From Quercus robur (taxonomy: Eukaryota; Streptophyta; Magnoliopsida; Fagales; Fagaceae), in assembly GCF_932294415.1 (NCBI RefSeq), contig NC_065542.1, positions 56,044,406 to 56,108,405 on the forward strand: 64,000 nt of DNA, in the 5' to 3' direction. The translations under genes and the position numbers were made by a program. The notes below the pieces were generated by a model that was given only the letters and a program-made list of their open reading frames with translations, ran no database searches and was not told where the DNA came from. Shown here piece by piece: positions 36,327 through 47,263 of this stretch (positions are counted from its first letter, which is position 1; each line of letters opens with the position of its first letter).

Positions 36327-36546
36327 ATTTATTTCTTTAATGCTAAATGGCATCAATCTCTCTGACCTTCTAGGCCCAATCCAACAGTATCTACTAGATT
36401 GGCTTTGGCACAAAGATTGTAGTCATATGATACTAACATGCGATAACTCCAGAAATTGTAGTATATAAATGCAATCTCTGCACCAAAGCCAATCTAGAAA
36501 ATATTGCTAGATAGAAGGTCAGAGAGATTGATGTCATTAAGCATTA
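36327..36546. repeat. long imperfect hairpin, ~220 bp
   Basis: The left arm CATCAATCTCTCTGACCTTC pairs with GAAGGTCAGAGAGATTGATG on the right; inside, CTAGATTGGCTTTGGCAC pairs with CCAAAGCCAATCTAG. The outer ends AATGCT/AGCATT also pair. It resembles a MITE or a precursor-like fold-back; no known microRNA was recognised. Confidence 0.75.
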
Positions 36547-37269
36547 TATATATATATATATAATCCTAGGTTTGAGTGATAATGCAAAGACTATGTACTT
36601 ATACAAAAAAAAAAAGTGATTGACTTCGACATTAAAGAAACTTAGGTCGACATTAGACTAGCGTCATCTAGGTCATCTGATTTCTTCCTTTGACTATGCA
36701 TTCTCCATATTAAAGATCTTCTAAGCAAGTCAAATAGTGTGATCATTGCTACATCATCAAATAATATGAATTACTACCGCTCTTAATCAAACCTTACAAA
36801 TCAAACTCACAAACTCACACAAAAAATATTCACAAACCTCACAAATATAAACAAAATCTCTTCCAAACAAAAACTAACTCACGAATCTAACACACAAACT
36901 CACAATCCAAAACCCCTATAGACTCAATAACTCTCTTACACAAAAGTAAACAAACACTCAAACTATTATTCTTCAAAGAAACTTGCACCATGTTAGGATC
37001 CTCAATTATATACAAACATATAATAACTACATTAAATTTGTAATTAGGAAAGATGATATTATTTATGTTACATTTGTCAATATAATCATGCATTTCAACT
37101 TGTTAGGAACCTAGTCGTTCTAAGGGGGATGGATGGGAATTGTAGGGGAATGCGTGAGAATTGTAGGAAAATTAACTTAATTCGAGATAGTTATCCTCCA
37201 TAGAGAAATATTAAGAGAGAGAAAGGGGACTGCACTAAGGAATCAATTGGTTTATTCTTCAATGATATC

Positions 37270-38057
37270 TGTAGGGTCGCAATTCGAAGCTCAAGCCCAA
37301 GAGGTATGGGGTCTTGGTCCAAGGAGCCCAGAAATAATAAATTTGTAGAGAGTGGGCCGTAGAACTAGGTCTTAGCAAATTGGATAATGGTTAGTATTGG
37401 ACTATACAACGATTGAACTCAAATAATACATGTTAACGTCCATAGATTTCCAATCCGAGGAGGGTAAATGAATATATATTGATCTCTGTTTGAATATTAT
37501 GGCCGTTTATACTGCTACAGTATTCTCTTTCTTTTTTCTCCGTCCCCTTCCTCATGGGGACTCCCCATCTTATATAGTCTTCTTGAAACCATCGTGGTTC
37601 TACACTTGTCAATCATCTGGACCCTTACTTGAGTGCTTGTCCTATCGGACACCCCCTTTCAGCTTTCTGTGAGTTGTGGTGGCCAAGGTAGCACTGTTCA
37701 CAGGTCCTCTCTACATTAATGCTGCCAGAAAAGTAGCTACAACGCATTTAATGCGGTAGCAGTAGCCTCTCCTTGGGTATTTTGCGTTTCCTTCTTTCCT
37801 GCGGGTCTGTGGGACGTGTCCCTACTGCTAAAGCCTATTAGGGGGGGGGGGGTCCTTCTAGTAGCCAGAGTGCATGTTTGAGCTATATTCATTACGTCCG
37901 AGGAGGTATTCCTCCTTGGACCGCCCTCCAAATGCCCCTTGTCTACGAGAGCTGAGTTGGAAATCCCTTCAGAAACCATTTCCTCTCCTCGGACATTGCT
38001 AATTGTTCCAGGTAGGGCCCAAGGCCCATTACATGATTTGGAGTCTTTGCCCCCACA
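37270..38057 (-). mobile_element. solo LTR, 788 bp
   Basis: TG...CA ends (TGTAGGGTCG and GCCCCCACA) with identical 5-bp flanks ATATC at 37265-37269 and 38058-38062. In its own orientation it has GGGCC motifs, CGAGGA words, ATTAATGC...GTAGC, a TATATAAG box and AACAGAGAT-type leader sequence. No internal domain adjoins it. A 12-G run (37841-37852) lies inside. Confidence 0.85.
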
Positions 38058-38332
38058 ATATCTAATGTTGAATTACAATTATGTATTTATAGAAGACTAG
38101 CTCTAATCTCATTGGTCTACATGGCTCAAGATAATTAGTTAGTTAATTCAACATGTGCTCTATGAATTAGGTCATGTGTTAAATGGGCATGCTCAATTCC
38201 TAACTAACTCATCATTATCTCAACTAACTAACTAACTAAAGGGAATGCAACAATTATGAGGAGATTACAAGGCAAATGGTATAATTTGGGGTTCCTACTA
38301 GAATTTAACCTAATATTATTGCACTGAACTCA

Positions 38333-38719
38333 TCACATACGCTTTGTGCGTGCAATAATGCTCGTTTTATTTATTTATTTATTTTTATTTAGTGTTATAA
38401 TTTCTAAAAGTGACATATAAATAACCATGTGTAAATTTTTTTTTTTTTTTTTTTAAGAAAAAGGTAAGATAATGTAGAATAATGTTTAAAAATGAGATAA
38501 AAATAGTATCCTAAATTTTAGGTCAAATGGAGAAGATAAAGGAAAAGGCCTAAAACTTAGAAACAGTAATTACTCTTTTAACTAGTTTGTGTTTTTTTAT
38601 TTAAAATGATTCAACTAAAAGATAGGGATATTTTAAAGAGCTTAAGAATTTGTGTGAGGGTATTTTAGCACGAAAAATGTTGAAAACCAAATAGGAAATC
38701 CTCTTATATATAGTATAGA
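38333..38719 (-). mobile_element. Helitron-like fragment
   Basis: On the minus strand it starts A|TCTATACTATATATAAGAGG, a common plant Helitron 5' terminus, and its far end near 38333-38370 contains GCACGCACAAAGCGTATGTG, a hairpin-like motif seen near Helitron 3' ends. The exact 3' terminus is unclear. Confidence 0.45.
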
Positions 38720-39005
38720 TAAGGAACTCAACTTAAATTGGGCCCATTTTATAAATCCCTTACCTTGTTTTACAACACTTTACTATTTTGAAACCTCTTT
38801 CTCAAAATAAATTTTATGAGACTATCTCATAAGAGATAAATATATATATATATATATATAATTTTTTTTTTTCGATAAAATACACTACAAGAAAAGCCCT
38901 AAACTTCAACAAACTAAACAAGTTTTTCCTTTTCTTGATAAGGCAAAAAAAGGCAGTCTATTTGAAATCAGCTAAAATAGTAAAACCCCAATGTTCTATA
39001 AATAC

Positions 39006-39020
<15 letters not shown>

Positions 39021-39065
<45 letters not shown>

Positions 39066-39812
39066 TGGGGGGGGGGGGGGGGGGCTAGGGCCCAAAATAA
39101 TGTATTGGGCCTTGAGCCTTGTCTGAGGACACTAACAAGTCCAAGGAAGGAAACACAGCTTAGACGATCTACGTTGCAAGTCTCATCAGTGGGAGACAAA
39201 GGGAAGAAGGTCCAAGGAGGAACTCCACCTCGGACACGACAAATGTATACTCAAACAGTTGAAGTGCACCCCCCTGAACACGTGAGAGGGAAGAAAACTC
39301 AAAATATCTAAGGAAAAGCTGTCACTACCATATTAAATGCACTGTAGCTACTTTTCTGGCTGCATTAATGTGGAGAAAGCCCCTGAACAGTGCTGCCTTG
39401 ACTGCCGCAACTCACAAAGGGCTAAAAGGGGTGTCTGATGGGATGGGTAATCAAGTGAGGATTCAGGTGATCAACAAATGTAAGATCCAGATGATCAGAA
39501 AGGACCTATATAATATGGAAGAGCCCCCATGAAGTGGGGGGCAAAAAAAGAGTGAGAGAGAATACTGTAGCATGCTAAACAATCCTAATATTGTGATCTA
39601 TATATATATATATATATGGTCTCCTCGAACGAAAGATCCTCTGGTCATAATAGCTTTTATTCATATTTGATTGATTCTTAACTCTATGCTAGTCGTTGCC
39701 CAACTTATCTAGACCTAGTTCTTTGACCTATACTCTACAAAATTCATTGTATTGGGCTTATTGTACCAGGATTCCATACACTTGGGCTTGGGCTCCAAAC
39801 TTAGTCCTTACA
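39021..39812 (+). mobile_element. solo LTR (~792 bp) with expanded TG and G tracts at its start
   Basis: Starts in a (TG)n tract (39021-39066) and G18 run (39067-39084), ends GTCCTTACA. Flanks ATATA on each side lie in AT microsatellite, so the duplication is only suggestive. Landmarks match the other LTRs: GGGCCTTGAGCC, GAGGA words, CTGCATTAATGTGG, TATATAATATGG, TACTGTAGC and CTCTACAAAATTCATTGTAT. Confidence 0.75.
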
Positions 39813-39894
39813 ATATATATATTGCCTATATAATAAACTTTATTTGAACGATACCCACCTAAACTTGAACAAAGTTTTTCTTCAAGCTCTTCAA

Positions 39895-40140
39895 ACTTCT
39901 CATATATCTTTTTTTGGGTGTAAATTTTAAGAATCTAACCGTTGAATTTTATGTTCCTTATTTTCTTAATATGCATATCAAATTTTATTCAAATTGGATG
40001 TTATTTACTATTCGATCAATAAACTTATATTTGTTTAATGACATAGTAATTAATCTTTAATTTTCTTGAAATTTTGCAAGCATGAAGGATATAATAAGAA
40101 CATGCAATCTAACAGTTATATTTTCAAAATTCACACTCAA
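39895..40140. repeat. partial inverted copy of the 14960 MITE family
   Basis: The reverse complement shares CTTCATGCTTGCAAAATTTC, a poly-AT stretch, TAGTAAATAACATCCAATT and ATATTAAGAA in the order seen at 14960-15357; the terminal repeats are lost or diverged. Confidence 0.5.
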
Positions 40141-40315
40141 TATAAAGATATATGAGGAGTTTAATGAGTCGACTTAGCACGTGGATTCTTCTCTGGAATT
40201 GTTTTTCTGGGTCTAATGAGTAGAACCACTTGAGTAATTAAGCTCGATGACCAAACCTTAGATTCGTAATTGCAGCCTACATAATCTAATTTCATTCCAA
40301 ACTTTGAAGTGCTTA

Positions 40316-41489
40316 GAGCATCCACAGTAGTGGAGCTAAAAATTTAGCTTTTTAGCTCCACCAAAAGTTATTTTATCTATTTTACCTACACACATGCTAC
40401 AGCAGTGGATCTATTTTAGTTTTCAACACAATAAAATAATATAAACATCACAATAAAATAATATAACTACTACAATAAAATAATCCATCTCACTACAATA
40501 AAATAATATATTCACTATCCACAATTATCACAACCACACACTCCACCAGCGACAACCTTCATGTGACAACCATAGCCCACGGCAACAACCTTCATGTGAC
40601 CACCACCAACACAACCACAACCATAACCCAACACAGCCGCCCACGGCAAGGGGGAAAAAAAAAAATCAAACCACCACCAACACAGCCCACAGCAAACACA
40701 ACCACAGCTACCAAACCACCACCAACACAGCCACCAAACCGCCATTTCAACCACAATCCACAATCACAACCAAACCCAACAAAAAATAAAAAAAATCAAA
40801 CACCCAAAAACCCACAAACCCAACAATCCAAAACCCATGAACCCAGAATTCCCGCCGTCGTCGATCATGGGTCCGCGGGTCCGTGGCGCGCTTCAGTTCG
40901 ATGGGTCCGTGAACCCACAAACCCATGAACCCAAAAATATTGACCGAGCATAGAGTTTCGATGGGTCCGTGGCGCGCTTGAGTTCGATGAAGATGGGCGA
41001 TGGCGAAGCAGAGAGTAGACGAGTCAGCGGCGTGGGACGGCAACTGGGCGACGAGGATGAAGATGGGCGATGGTGAAGCAGAGAGTAGACGAGTCAGTGG
41101 CGTGGGACGGCAACTGGGCGACGACAATGAAGATCAATGATGAAGATCGGCGACGATGAAGATCAGCGATGGCGAAGCAGAGAGTAGACGAGGGAGAGAA
41201 AAAAAATGAGAAGGAAAGAGGAAGAAAGAAGAGAAGTCGGAGAGAGAGAGAGAGAAAAAATAAAGAAAAAGGAAAAAATATTTTTTTAATAGAAGTGGAG
41301 AGAGAAATTTAATAAAATAATATTTCTTTATTTTAGATGGTATGAACAGTGCACATCTATTTATAGATGTGCACTGTAGCAATGAAGCTAAATTTTTTAG
41401 ATTTAGCTCCACTGCTGCAGCAAGGTTTTTGTGTTTGTGGAGCTAAATTTTAGCATTATAGCATTATAACTACACTGCTGCAAATGCTC
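40316..41489. mobile_element. Harbinger/Tourist-like MITE, 1174 bp
   Basis: TTA flanks both ends (40313-40315 and 41490-41492). The left end GAGCATCCACAGTAG and right end CTGCTGCAAATGCTC are imperfect inverted repeats, and subterminal GGAGCTAAA/TTTAGCTCC pairs extend the symmetry. The interior has a CCA/ACA-rich segment (40530-40800), a direct duplication of about 70 bases near 40985-41125 and a GA-rich end. Open frames inside are compositional. Confidence 0.8.
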
Positions 41490-41656
41490 TTATATCTATA
41501 TACATGAATGGACAGCTTTAAAGATTTGGAATTCAAATGGGTTTCATTTTGATTTTAAACTACTTCTGAATTTCATTTGTCATTTTATTTATTTATTTTG
41601 GTTGGAAGCATTGTGATGTATTGAATTTGTTGTAGCAGAAAAATATATTGAGTGCA

Positions 41657-43323
41657 ATGGCCATGTGGAAGCCTGGCTTAATTGCTTTATTCAATGTTGA
41701 TGGGACACTTACTGCTCCAAGAAAGGTATTGATTTTCTTCTCTGTTTTTTATTTTTATTTTTATTTTTTTTCCATTAGATTGTTTAGTAGAGTTAGACAT
41801 GGCAAAACGGGCGGGTCGGGTCGGGTTCGGGTCGGGTCAATCGGGTCACGGGTCAAACGGGTCACGGGTCAAAAACGGGTCATTTTAAGCGGGTTGAAAT
41901 CGGGTTCGGGTCAATCGGGTTGCGGGTCGGGTCGGGTTGGGTCGGGTTGACCCGTATTTTTCACATGAAATTTTTTATTTTTTTTTTTTTTATTATTTAT
42001 TTTTTTTTTTATAAAGAAAACAATATGTATTTGTCATTTGGATAGTTATGCAACATATTACTTGATGTAAAATGCATTATTTTGCATTCACTACTTATAT
42101 CAAGAATAAACTCAGTTAAACTTATTAATATTTATTCAATAATTTTAAAATTATACAAATCCTAACATTGCTATCTAAAACAAAACAACACAAAGAGAAG
42201 TAAAACAAATATACAAGTTTTATTTTTACACAATATCAACATCCCAAAAAAAATATTACAAATGACTTATTGGATAACTCATTTGATAAAGAATAAAAAC
42301 ATATAAGAAAGTTACAATTTTAAAAATTAATTTTATAATCTATTATCAATTGTGGTTGACACTCTATTTCAATTTGAGATATACATTAAATTTTGATTGC
42401 TTACTTATTTATACCTAGCCTTTTTTATGAAGATCATATCACTGTTAAGCAGCACACACTCTTGGAAATATCATAATTTATTTTGAAAAGCCGTTTATTT
42501 TGAACATAAATTGTTAAAAAATAGATCTAAGCATTCATAATTTATGCTAATTTGATACTTTGGCTTTACTATTTTCACACTCGTGAATGTGTCTCACACA
42601 TATCTACAATTTTAAATCTGTTTTTAACTTTACTGTAACCAGATTATCTTGGCATGTACTTTGCTATTTGATATCTAAAAATCTTTACTCATTAGAGAAT
42701 GCTCAACCATTTATTTTTCAATTAATTTGCATGCAGTTATGTAAATGTATCAATTGTTTTCTTAAAACTCACAATAAACAATTAAACCAATGTTGTCTTA
42801 ATTTCACTATTTTTTTTACCAAAAAAAAAAAATTTTTAAAAAAATGGTTCGGGTTCGGGTCGGGTCGGGTTGACCCGCACAAAACGCGGGTCGGGTCACG
42901 GGTCAACCCGTTTTTGCTTCGGGTCAAAAAAAATCGGGTTCGGGTCGGGTCGGGTCAGAAAATTCTGACCCGTTTTGCCATGTCTAAGTAGAGTACCTAT
43001 CTAGAGAATGGTTATTTTGTAAAAATTGTTTACATAATTTAAATATTGCGTACACCTTATATTTTGTGTTTGATGCAATGTTATCTTCTCAACTACTACT
43101 TGGTCACTCCAGAAATCTTAGAATTCATGCGGGAACTCTGAAAGGTACATGATTGATTAGCATTTTTGAGTTTTCGTGGGGACTTGTTTTCTTTGTGTTT
43201 TCTTCTACCGACCTCCCCATAATGCATTGGGTAACTATTTTCCCCCCTGACTGCAGTTTATGACAGTTGGTGTTGCGGGTGGATCTGACCTTAGTAAAAT
43301 ATCAGAGCAGCTTGGGAAGACAG
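41657..43323 (+). pseudogene. PMM: phosphomannomutase gene fragment, exons 1-3
   Basis: Exon 1 (41657-41725) reads MAMWKPGLIALFNVDGTLTAP; exon 2 (about 43103-43144) VTPEILEFMREL; exon 3 (43257-43323) TVGVAGGSDLSKISEQLGKT. These are the first exons of plant PMM, the cytosolic HAD-type enzyme converting mannose-6-P to mannose-1-P for GDP-mannose and ascorbate synthesis. Three lesions: the catalytic nucleophile Asp of the DVDGT motif is Asn; exon 2 ends in TGA (CGA Arg expected) before the AAG codon; and the exon 2 acceptor AG is absent (TTG precedes it). Later exons are missing downstream. Intron 1 carries a hAT element (41794-42986). Because introns remain, this came from DNA duplication, not reverse transcription. 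Confidence 0.88.
41794..42986. mobile_element. hAT-type non-autonomous element, 1193 bp, with GGGTC arrays
   Basis: Perfect 8-bp duplication AGTAGAGT at 41786-41793 and 42987-42994. The ends TAGACATGGCAAAACGGG and CCCGTTTTGCCATGTCTA are exact 18-bp inverted repeats. Both subterminal zones (to about 41955 and from about 42845) are arrays of CGGGTCGGGT/GACCCG words; the ~900-bp core is AT-rich with no transposase. Inserted in intron 1 of the phosphomannomutase pseudogene. Confidence 0.92.
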
Positions 43324-45182
43324 GTTTGCTCTATCTAGCTCTTAGCTTTTAGCTCATAACTCATAAGAGAAAGTATTGAAAATGAGCCCAGAAATCAGGC
43401 GGGAAATAAGCAAGAATAACTAATTAAAACAGAAAGAAATCTAACGACTATAGAGAAAACAAAATAGAATTACAATACATGTCCTCATAACTGCCTGAAT
43501 CACGTGCCAGCAACTAAAGGTTCATTACAATACACGATGCCGTTTTCTTTAATTACTTCTGCATATGTCTTGCCTTAGTTTCAACAATGGGAGTGGAAAT
43601 TTGGGGATGGGAAGATGAAGAGGTCAAGTAGATTGTTGAGAAAGCAAAAGCCCAAGAAATTGGAAAAAAAATCTTTAAATTTTCAATTTGAAATCAAGAA
43701 CAAAGGGAAAAGGAGCCAACAACATAATTTGCCCCTTCAAAATTTGGTTAGAGCAAGAGAAAAACACTAAGATAGCTCTCAAGTCTCAGCCCAAAATAAG
43801 ATTTGCCCTCTAAATTTTCACAAGAAAAAAACAAAAAAGTGAAGGAAAATTTTCCTGGAATTCAATTTCAGCCAATAAATAACAAGAAATGATGAAGTAC
43901 AGTTTTGTTAGGTGAACGGTCATCCAGATGGAATCCGACATGGATGTGCTTATAACCTTAATGGACACCAGTGTGGTGCTAGCCAATGAGCTTCCGATGA
44001 CAAAGTCAGATACTTGAAGAGAGAGATAATAAGAATAAAAAATGTTCTTCAATATGTATGTGTACCTTCTCTTGGTTCTCAGATGGTTTATATAGATTAT
44101 GTATTTCTAGCCGTTGGAGACCACCAACGGTGGCTTTAATACCTTGGGTAATGCCTTTGGTGGCTTAATGAGGTGATTGATGAGGTCTCCAATGGTCTTT
44201 TCTCTCTAAGCCTTACATCTGTAACGGCTAAATTTTATTGCTTGTTTGAAGCAATGTGGTCGTCCAAGGCGCTGTGTGGACGACCTAAATTTAAGCACCC
44301 ATCAGGAAATATGTGTTTTCCTTCTTTGAAGTTTGGTTAAAATTAAAAGGAAGAGCTAACTGTAACAAGAGAAGAGGAATTTAAAGAGCAAAAGAATCTG
44401 AAGGGAAGTTAAACTCACATCCTTCGGCTGGCTATATGAAAAAAATGGGTCTTCAGCTTAAGCCCAATCCCACTTCCAGTTTCTGAAAGTTTCTTTTTCA
44501 AGTCCATTCTAATCCTCCAAATTATTTAAACGGCCAAGCCCATTTTAAATTTTCCAAGCTTTTCAAATAGCCAAGCCCATTTCAGTGCAAAAATTTTCAC
44601 AAATGGCACAAGTCTATTTCAGTCCTCAAATTTTTTTTCAAATGGTCAAGCCGACTTCAGTTCAAAGAAATGCTTCAAATGGGCCTCGCACCCAAAACCG
44701 AAAGAAAGCCCCAACTTTAATGGCTAAGTTCAAATTCAATGGTAAAATCCAAACTTGGCAAAGTCCAACTTCAAAAGGCAAAGTTCAGAAATTTTATCTT
44801 TGTGACACTAGGCTTTTGGCAAAGACGTTAAACCATTTCGTAGCGTGAGATCTTTTTAATACTGGCTTTTTGTGCAAACACGTAAAACCACTTCCTAGCA
44901 TGAAAATGTAAGCCGAAGCTTCTGCCAAGGATCCTCACTGCGGTCAGGTAGTAAATTTGATTTTCTACCTTACATCCAAATTCCGCTAAATGAGTTTGTG
45001 GATAGTGTTAACTTTGTATAAAGATTGTGCATACACTCTAGTATTATAAGGAGCATCATAAAAATGGATTATTTTCACGGGATCAGAGTGAATAAAATTA
45101 TCTAGAAATGCATGCCATGTTTGTAGTAACTATAATCTAAAGTAATATTGATTTATTGCAAATGTTTGTCATTTATGCTGCA
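43324..45182. other. retroelement-like sequence downstream of the PMM fragment
   Basis: About 43830-44330 resembles an LTR in minus orientation (a GTGTGGTGCTAGCCAATGAG-type segment, a TTTATATAG box complement) related to 55000-55690. About 44450-44790 is an array of degenerate CAAATGG-CAAGCCCATTTCA units. No host gene seen. Confidence 0.35.
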
Positions 45183-45439
45183 GAGGTATGGGCAAGGGCC
45201 TGAAGGTAGAGCTACCCCTGGAATCAAATGGAGATTACACGAGAGAATTTGGGTATTTAAATTTTACAGAGGATTATACAATGAATGTCACAGATGGTAG
45301 CTCATATGACAACCTCTTGAATAATATTTGGTTTCAACCTGAGGAAGTTATCCCCCATAGGTGGGACTCCTGAGGAAAGGTAGCATGCCTTTTGGGTCTC
45401 TGTTGATCACCTTTACTTTGAAATCTCACAACAGCTAGA
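45183..45439 (+). pseudogene. unidentified exon-like segment
   Basis: Preceded by TGCAG and followed by GTAAGTT. One frame is open for 61 residues from 45188 (ESNGDYTREFGYLNFTEDY); after a frame change the end reads HAFWVSVDHLYFEISQQLE. It looks like one decayed exon with a stop and a shift. I do not recognise the family. Confidence 0.3.
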
Positions 45440-45836
45440 GGTAAGTTACCTATTGTTTTCATTTGCACTTTATATTAGTATGTATATTATAAATTTTCAT
45501 CGATCAAATCATTGATTGCTGGATTAGCTCTATTATTTTTGAGAAAGCACACACAAACAAATACAGATTAATTTAGATGATTCCAAGAAAAAAAAGATAC
45601 TGACTTAGAAAATAATTAAATACAAAATTTAACTCCAAATTAGTTTGTATCTATCTCTTCAAATTCATTAATGACAATTTATAAAACTATTCATGTGTAT
45701 TATTTAAATAAATCACATGACTCATTAGAAAAGTCATATGACTTGAAGGGAGATATCCAAATGGATTTGAAACTAAAACTGTTCCAATAATTAGTACATT
45801 GTACACTAATCAATTGCCACGCGTTAGCGTATTACC

Positions 45837-45837
<1 letters not shown>

Positions 45838-45869
<32 letters not shown>

Positions 45870-46416
45870 TTTTTTTTTTTGTGGAATCATGCGCTAGTGG
45901 TAATTGTTTTCACTTCATTCCAATAATTCTCTCATAGAGGATAAAGTGGTTCGAATCCCCTCATTCTATTGTTGCATCCCCCAAAAAAAAAAAAATACAT
46001 GTACATTTCTAGTGGCCTAAAATTTGAGTTACATGCATGTCTAGGATCTTGTACTACAAGGTTGCATTAACTCAACAACATGCTTGTCCAAAACACCAAA
46101 GGTGACATCGTCCAAAGAGGAACAAGTGCAAGCATTTTCCTAAGCAATGCCGCATACCGAAGCTTCATCTATAGCAAATTCCATGTAAGCCCCCTGTGGA
46201 CATGAAAAGTGCATTTGTGGCTCTGATTGTCTTCAACAAAGGAAATATTTCATCGCTTTTAGGGCCGGCAGAGACTCTGGCCCGCCTGAAAGGGGTTCTG
46301 CCGACTCAAATGATCATGATGACACCTTCATATCCCTTTCTGCCAATAATTCAGTGACTGTTGTTTTGGAATTTATCAACCTATTGTCAACCAATTCGAC
46401 ATTGAGCACCAGATAT
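45838..46416. repeat. segmental duplication, copy A
   Basis: About 560 bases are nearly identical to 48857-49414, differing at a handful of positions (for example GACATCG versus GACCATCG). It starts in TTA/TA microsatellite, includes a SINE and an unidentified, possibly ex-coding stretch, and ends GCACCAGATAT, where CACTA-like DNA begins. Confidence 0.9.
45881..45995 (+). mobile_element. tRNA-derived SINE
   Basis: GCGCTAGTGGTAATTG (A-box-like), then GGTTCGAATCCCC (B box) at 45948-45960, ending in a 13-A tail: the layout of plant tRNA-related SINEs. Duplicated with block A at 48879-48992. Confidence 0.7.
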
Positions 46417-47260
46417 CACTACAACAAAAAATGTTTATTACAACAAAAAAAATCATTGCAATAACATCGAAGTCATTGCAATAGTTTATGCGAAGTGTTG
46501 CAATAAAATTTGAGGTAATAAGTTTGTGCTACAAAAAAAATTTTGTTGCAATAAACCTTAAATATTTTAATGAAAATTTTGATGTAATAATATATTTGCT
46601 ATTGCAATAAACAATTTATTACTTCGAATATCTTGTAGCAATAGGCTATTATTTCATGAATTTTATTACAATAGATTGTAAAGAATTGACAAAAATAATT
46701 TGGGTTCAAATTATTGCAACGGTATATTTATTGTAATAGTTAAATTTTTCATATTTTTTCTTACAATAAATTGTAAAGTAATTGGAATTAGATCATTATA
46801 ATAATATATTCATTGCAATTTCATGTTTGTCATTGCAATAGATTGTAAAATAATTGATATTTTATTTATTGCAATGTTAAATTTATTGCAATACACTACA
46901 CCAAAATAAGTCTATTACATCAAGTGTTAATACAACAAAATTAGAATAGTGGTATTAGACATAATATCACATTTAAAAATTAAAAGTCGTTGCAATAGTA
47001 ACTTAAAAATAGTAAATTATTACATTAATAATAATTGTAAATTATTACATTAATAATAATTAGTTGTAATAATTTATAATTTTCAGTTGCAATAGAGATT
47101 TTAATACTAAATTGAATTTAGAAAATTTTTTGCAATAACTTAAATTGAAGAAATCAATTTTTTTTTAATAACTTAAATTGAAGAAACCATTGTAATAACT
47201 TGATACCAATTATATATTTTGCGATATATTATAATAGATCGAAATTTCAAAGAGATGGCT
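46417..47260. mobile_element. CACTA-like element with its right half inverted (E1)
   Basis: The left half 46417-46893 starts CACTACAACAAAAAATG and is about 99% identical to 47264-47740. The right half 46894-47260 starts CACTACACCAAAATAAG and is the reverse complement of 47741-48082. TAT lies on both sides (46414-46416 and 47261-47263), the 3-bp duplication expected for CACTA elements. The interior is filled with TTGCAATA/TATTACAA words, resembling subterminal transposase-binding arrays. No coding capacity. Confidence 0.7.
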
Positions 47261-47263
47261 TAT

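Noticed and set aside
40515..41412. Thr/Pro/Asn-rich (plus) and Trp/Gly/Cys-rich (minus) open frames
   Set aside because: They lie wholly inside the TTA-flanked MITE and reflect CCA/ACA repeats.
41810..41960. GGGTCGGGT arrays as interstitial telomere
   Set aside because: The unit is not the plant telomere TTTAGGG and the arrays lie symmetrically inside a hAT element with exact ends.
45948..45960. GGTTCGAATCCCC as evidence of a tRNA gene
   Set aside because: Only A/B-box-like words plus an A tail are present, with no cloverleaf or acceptor stem; a SINE explains it better.
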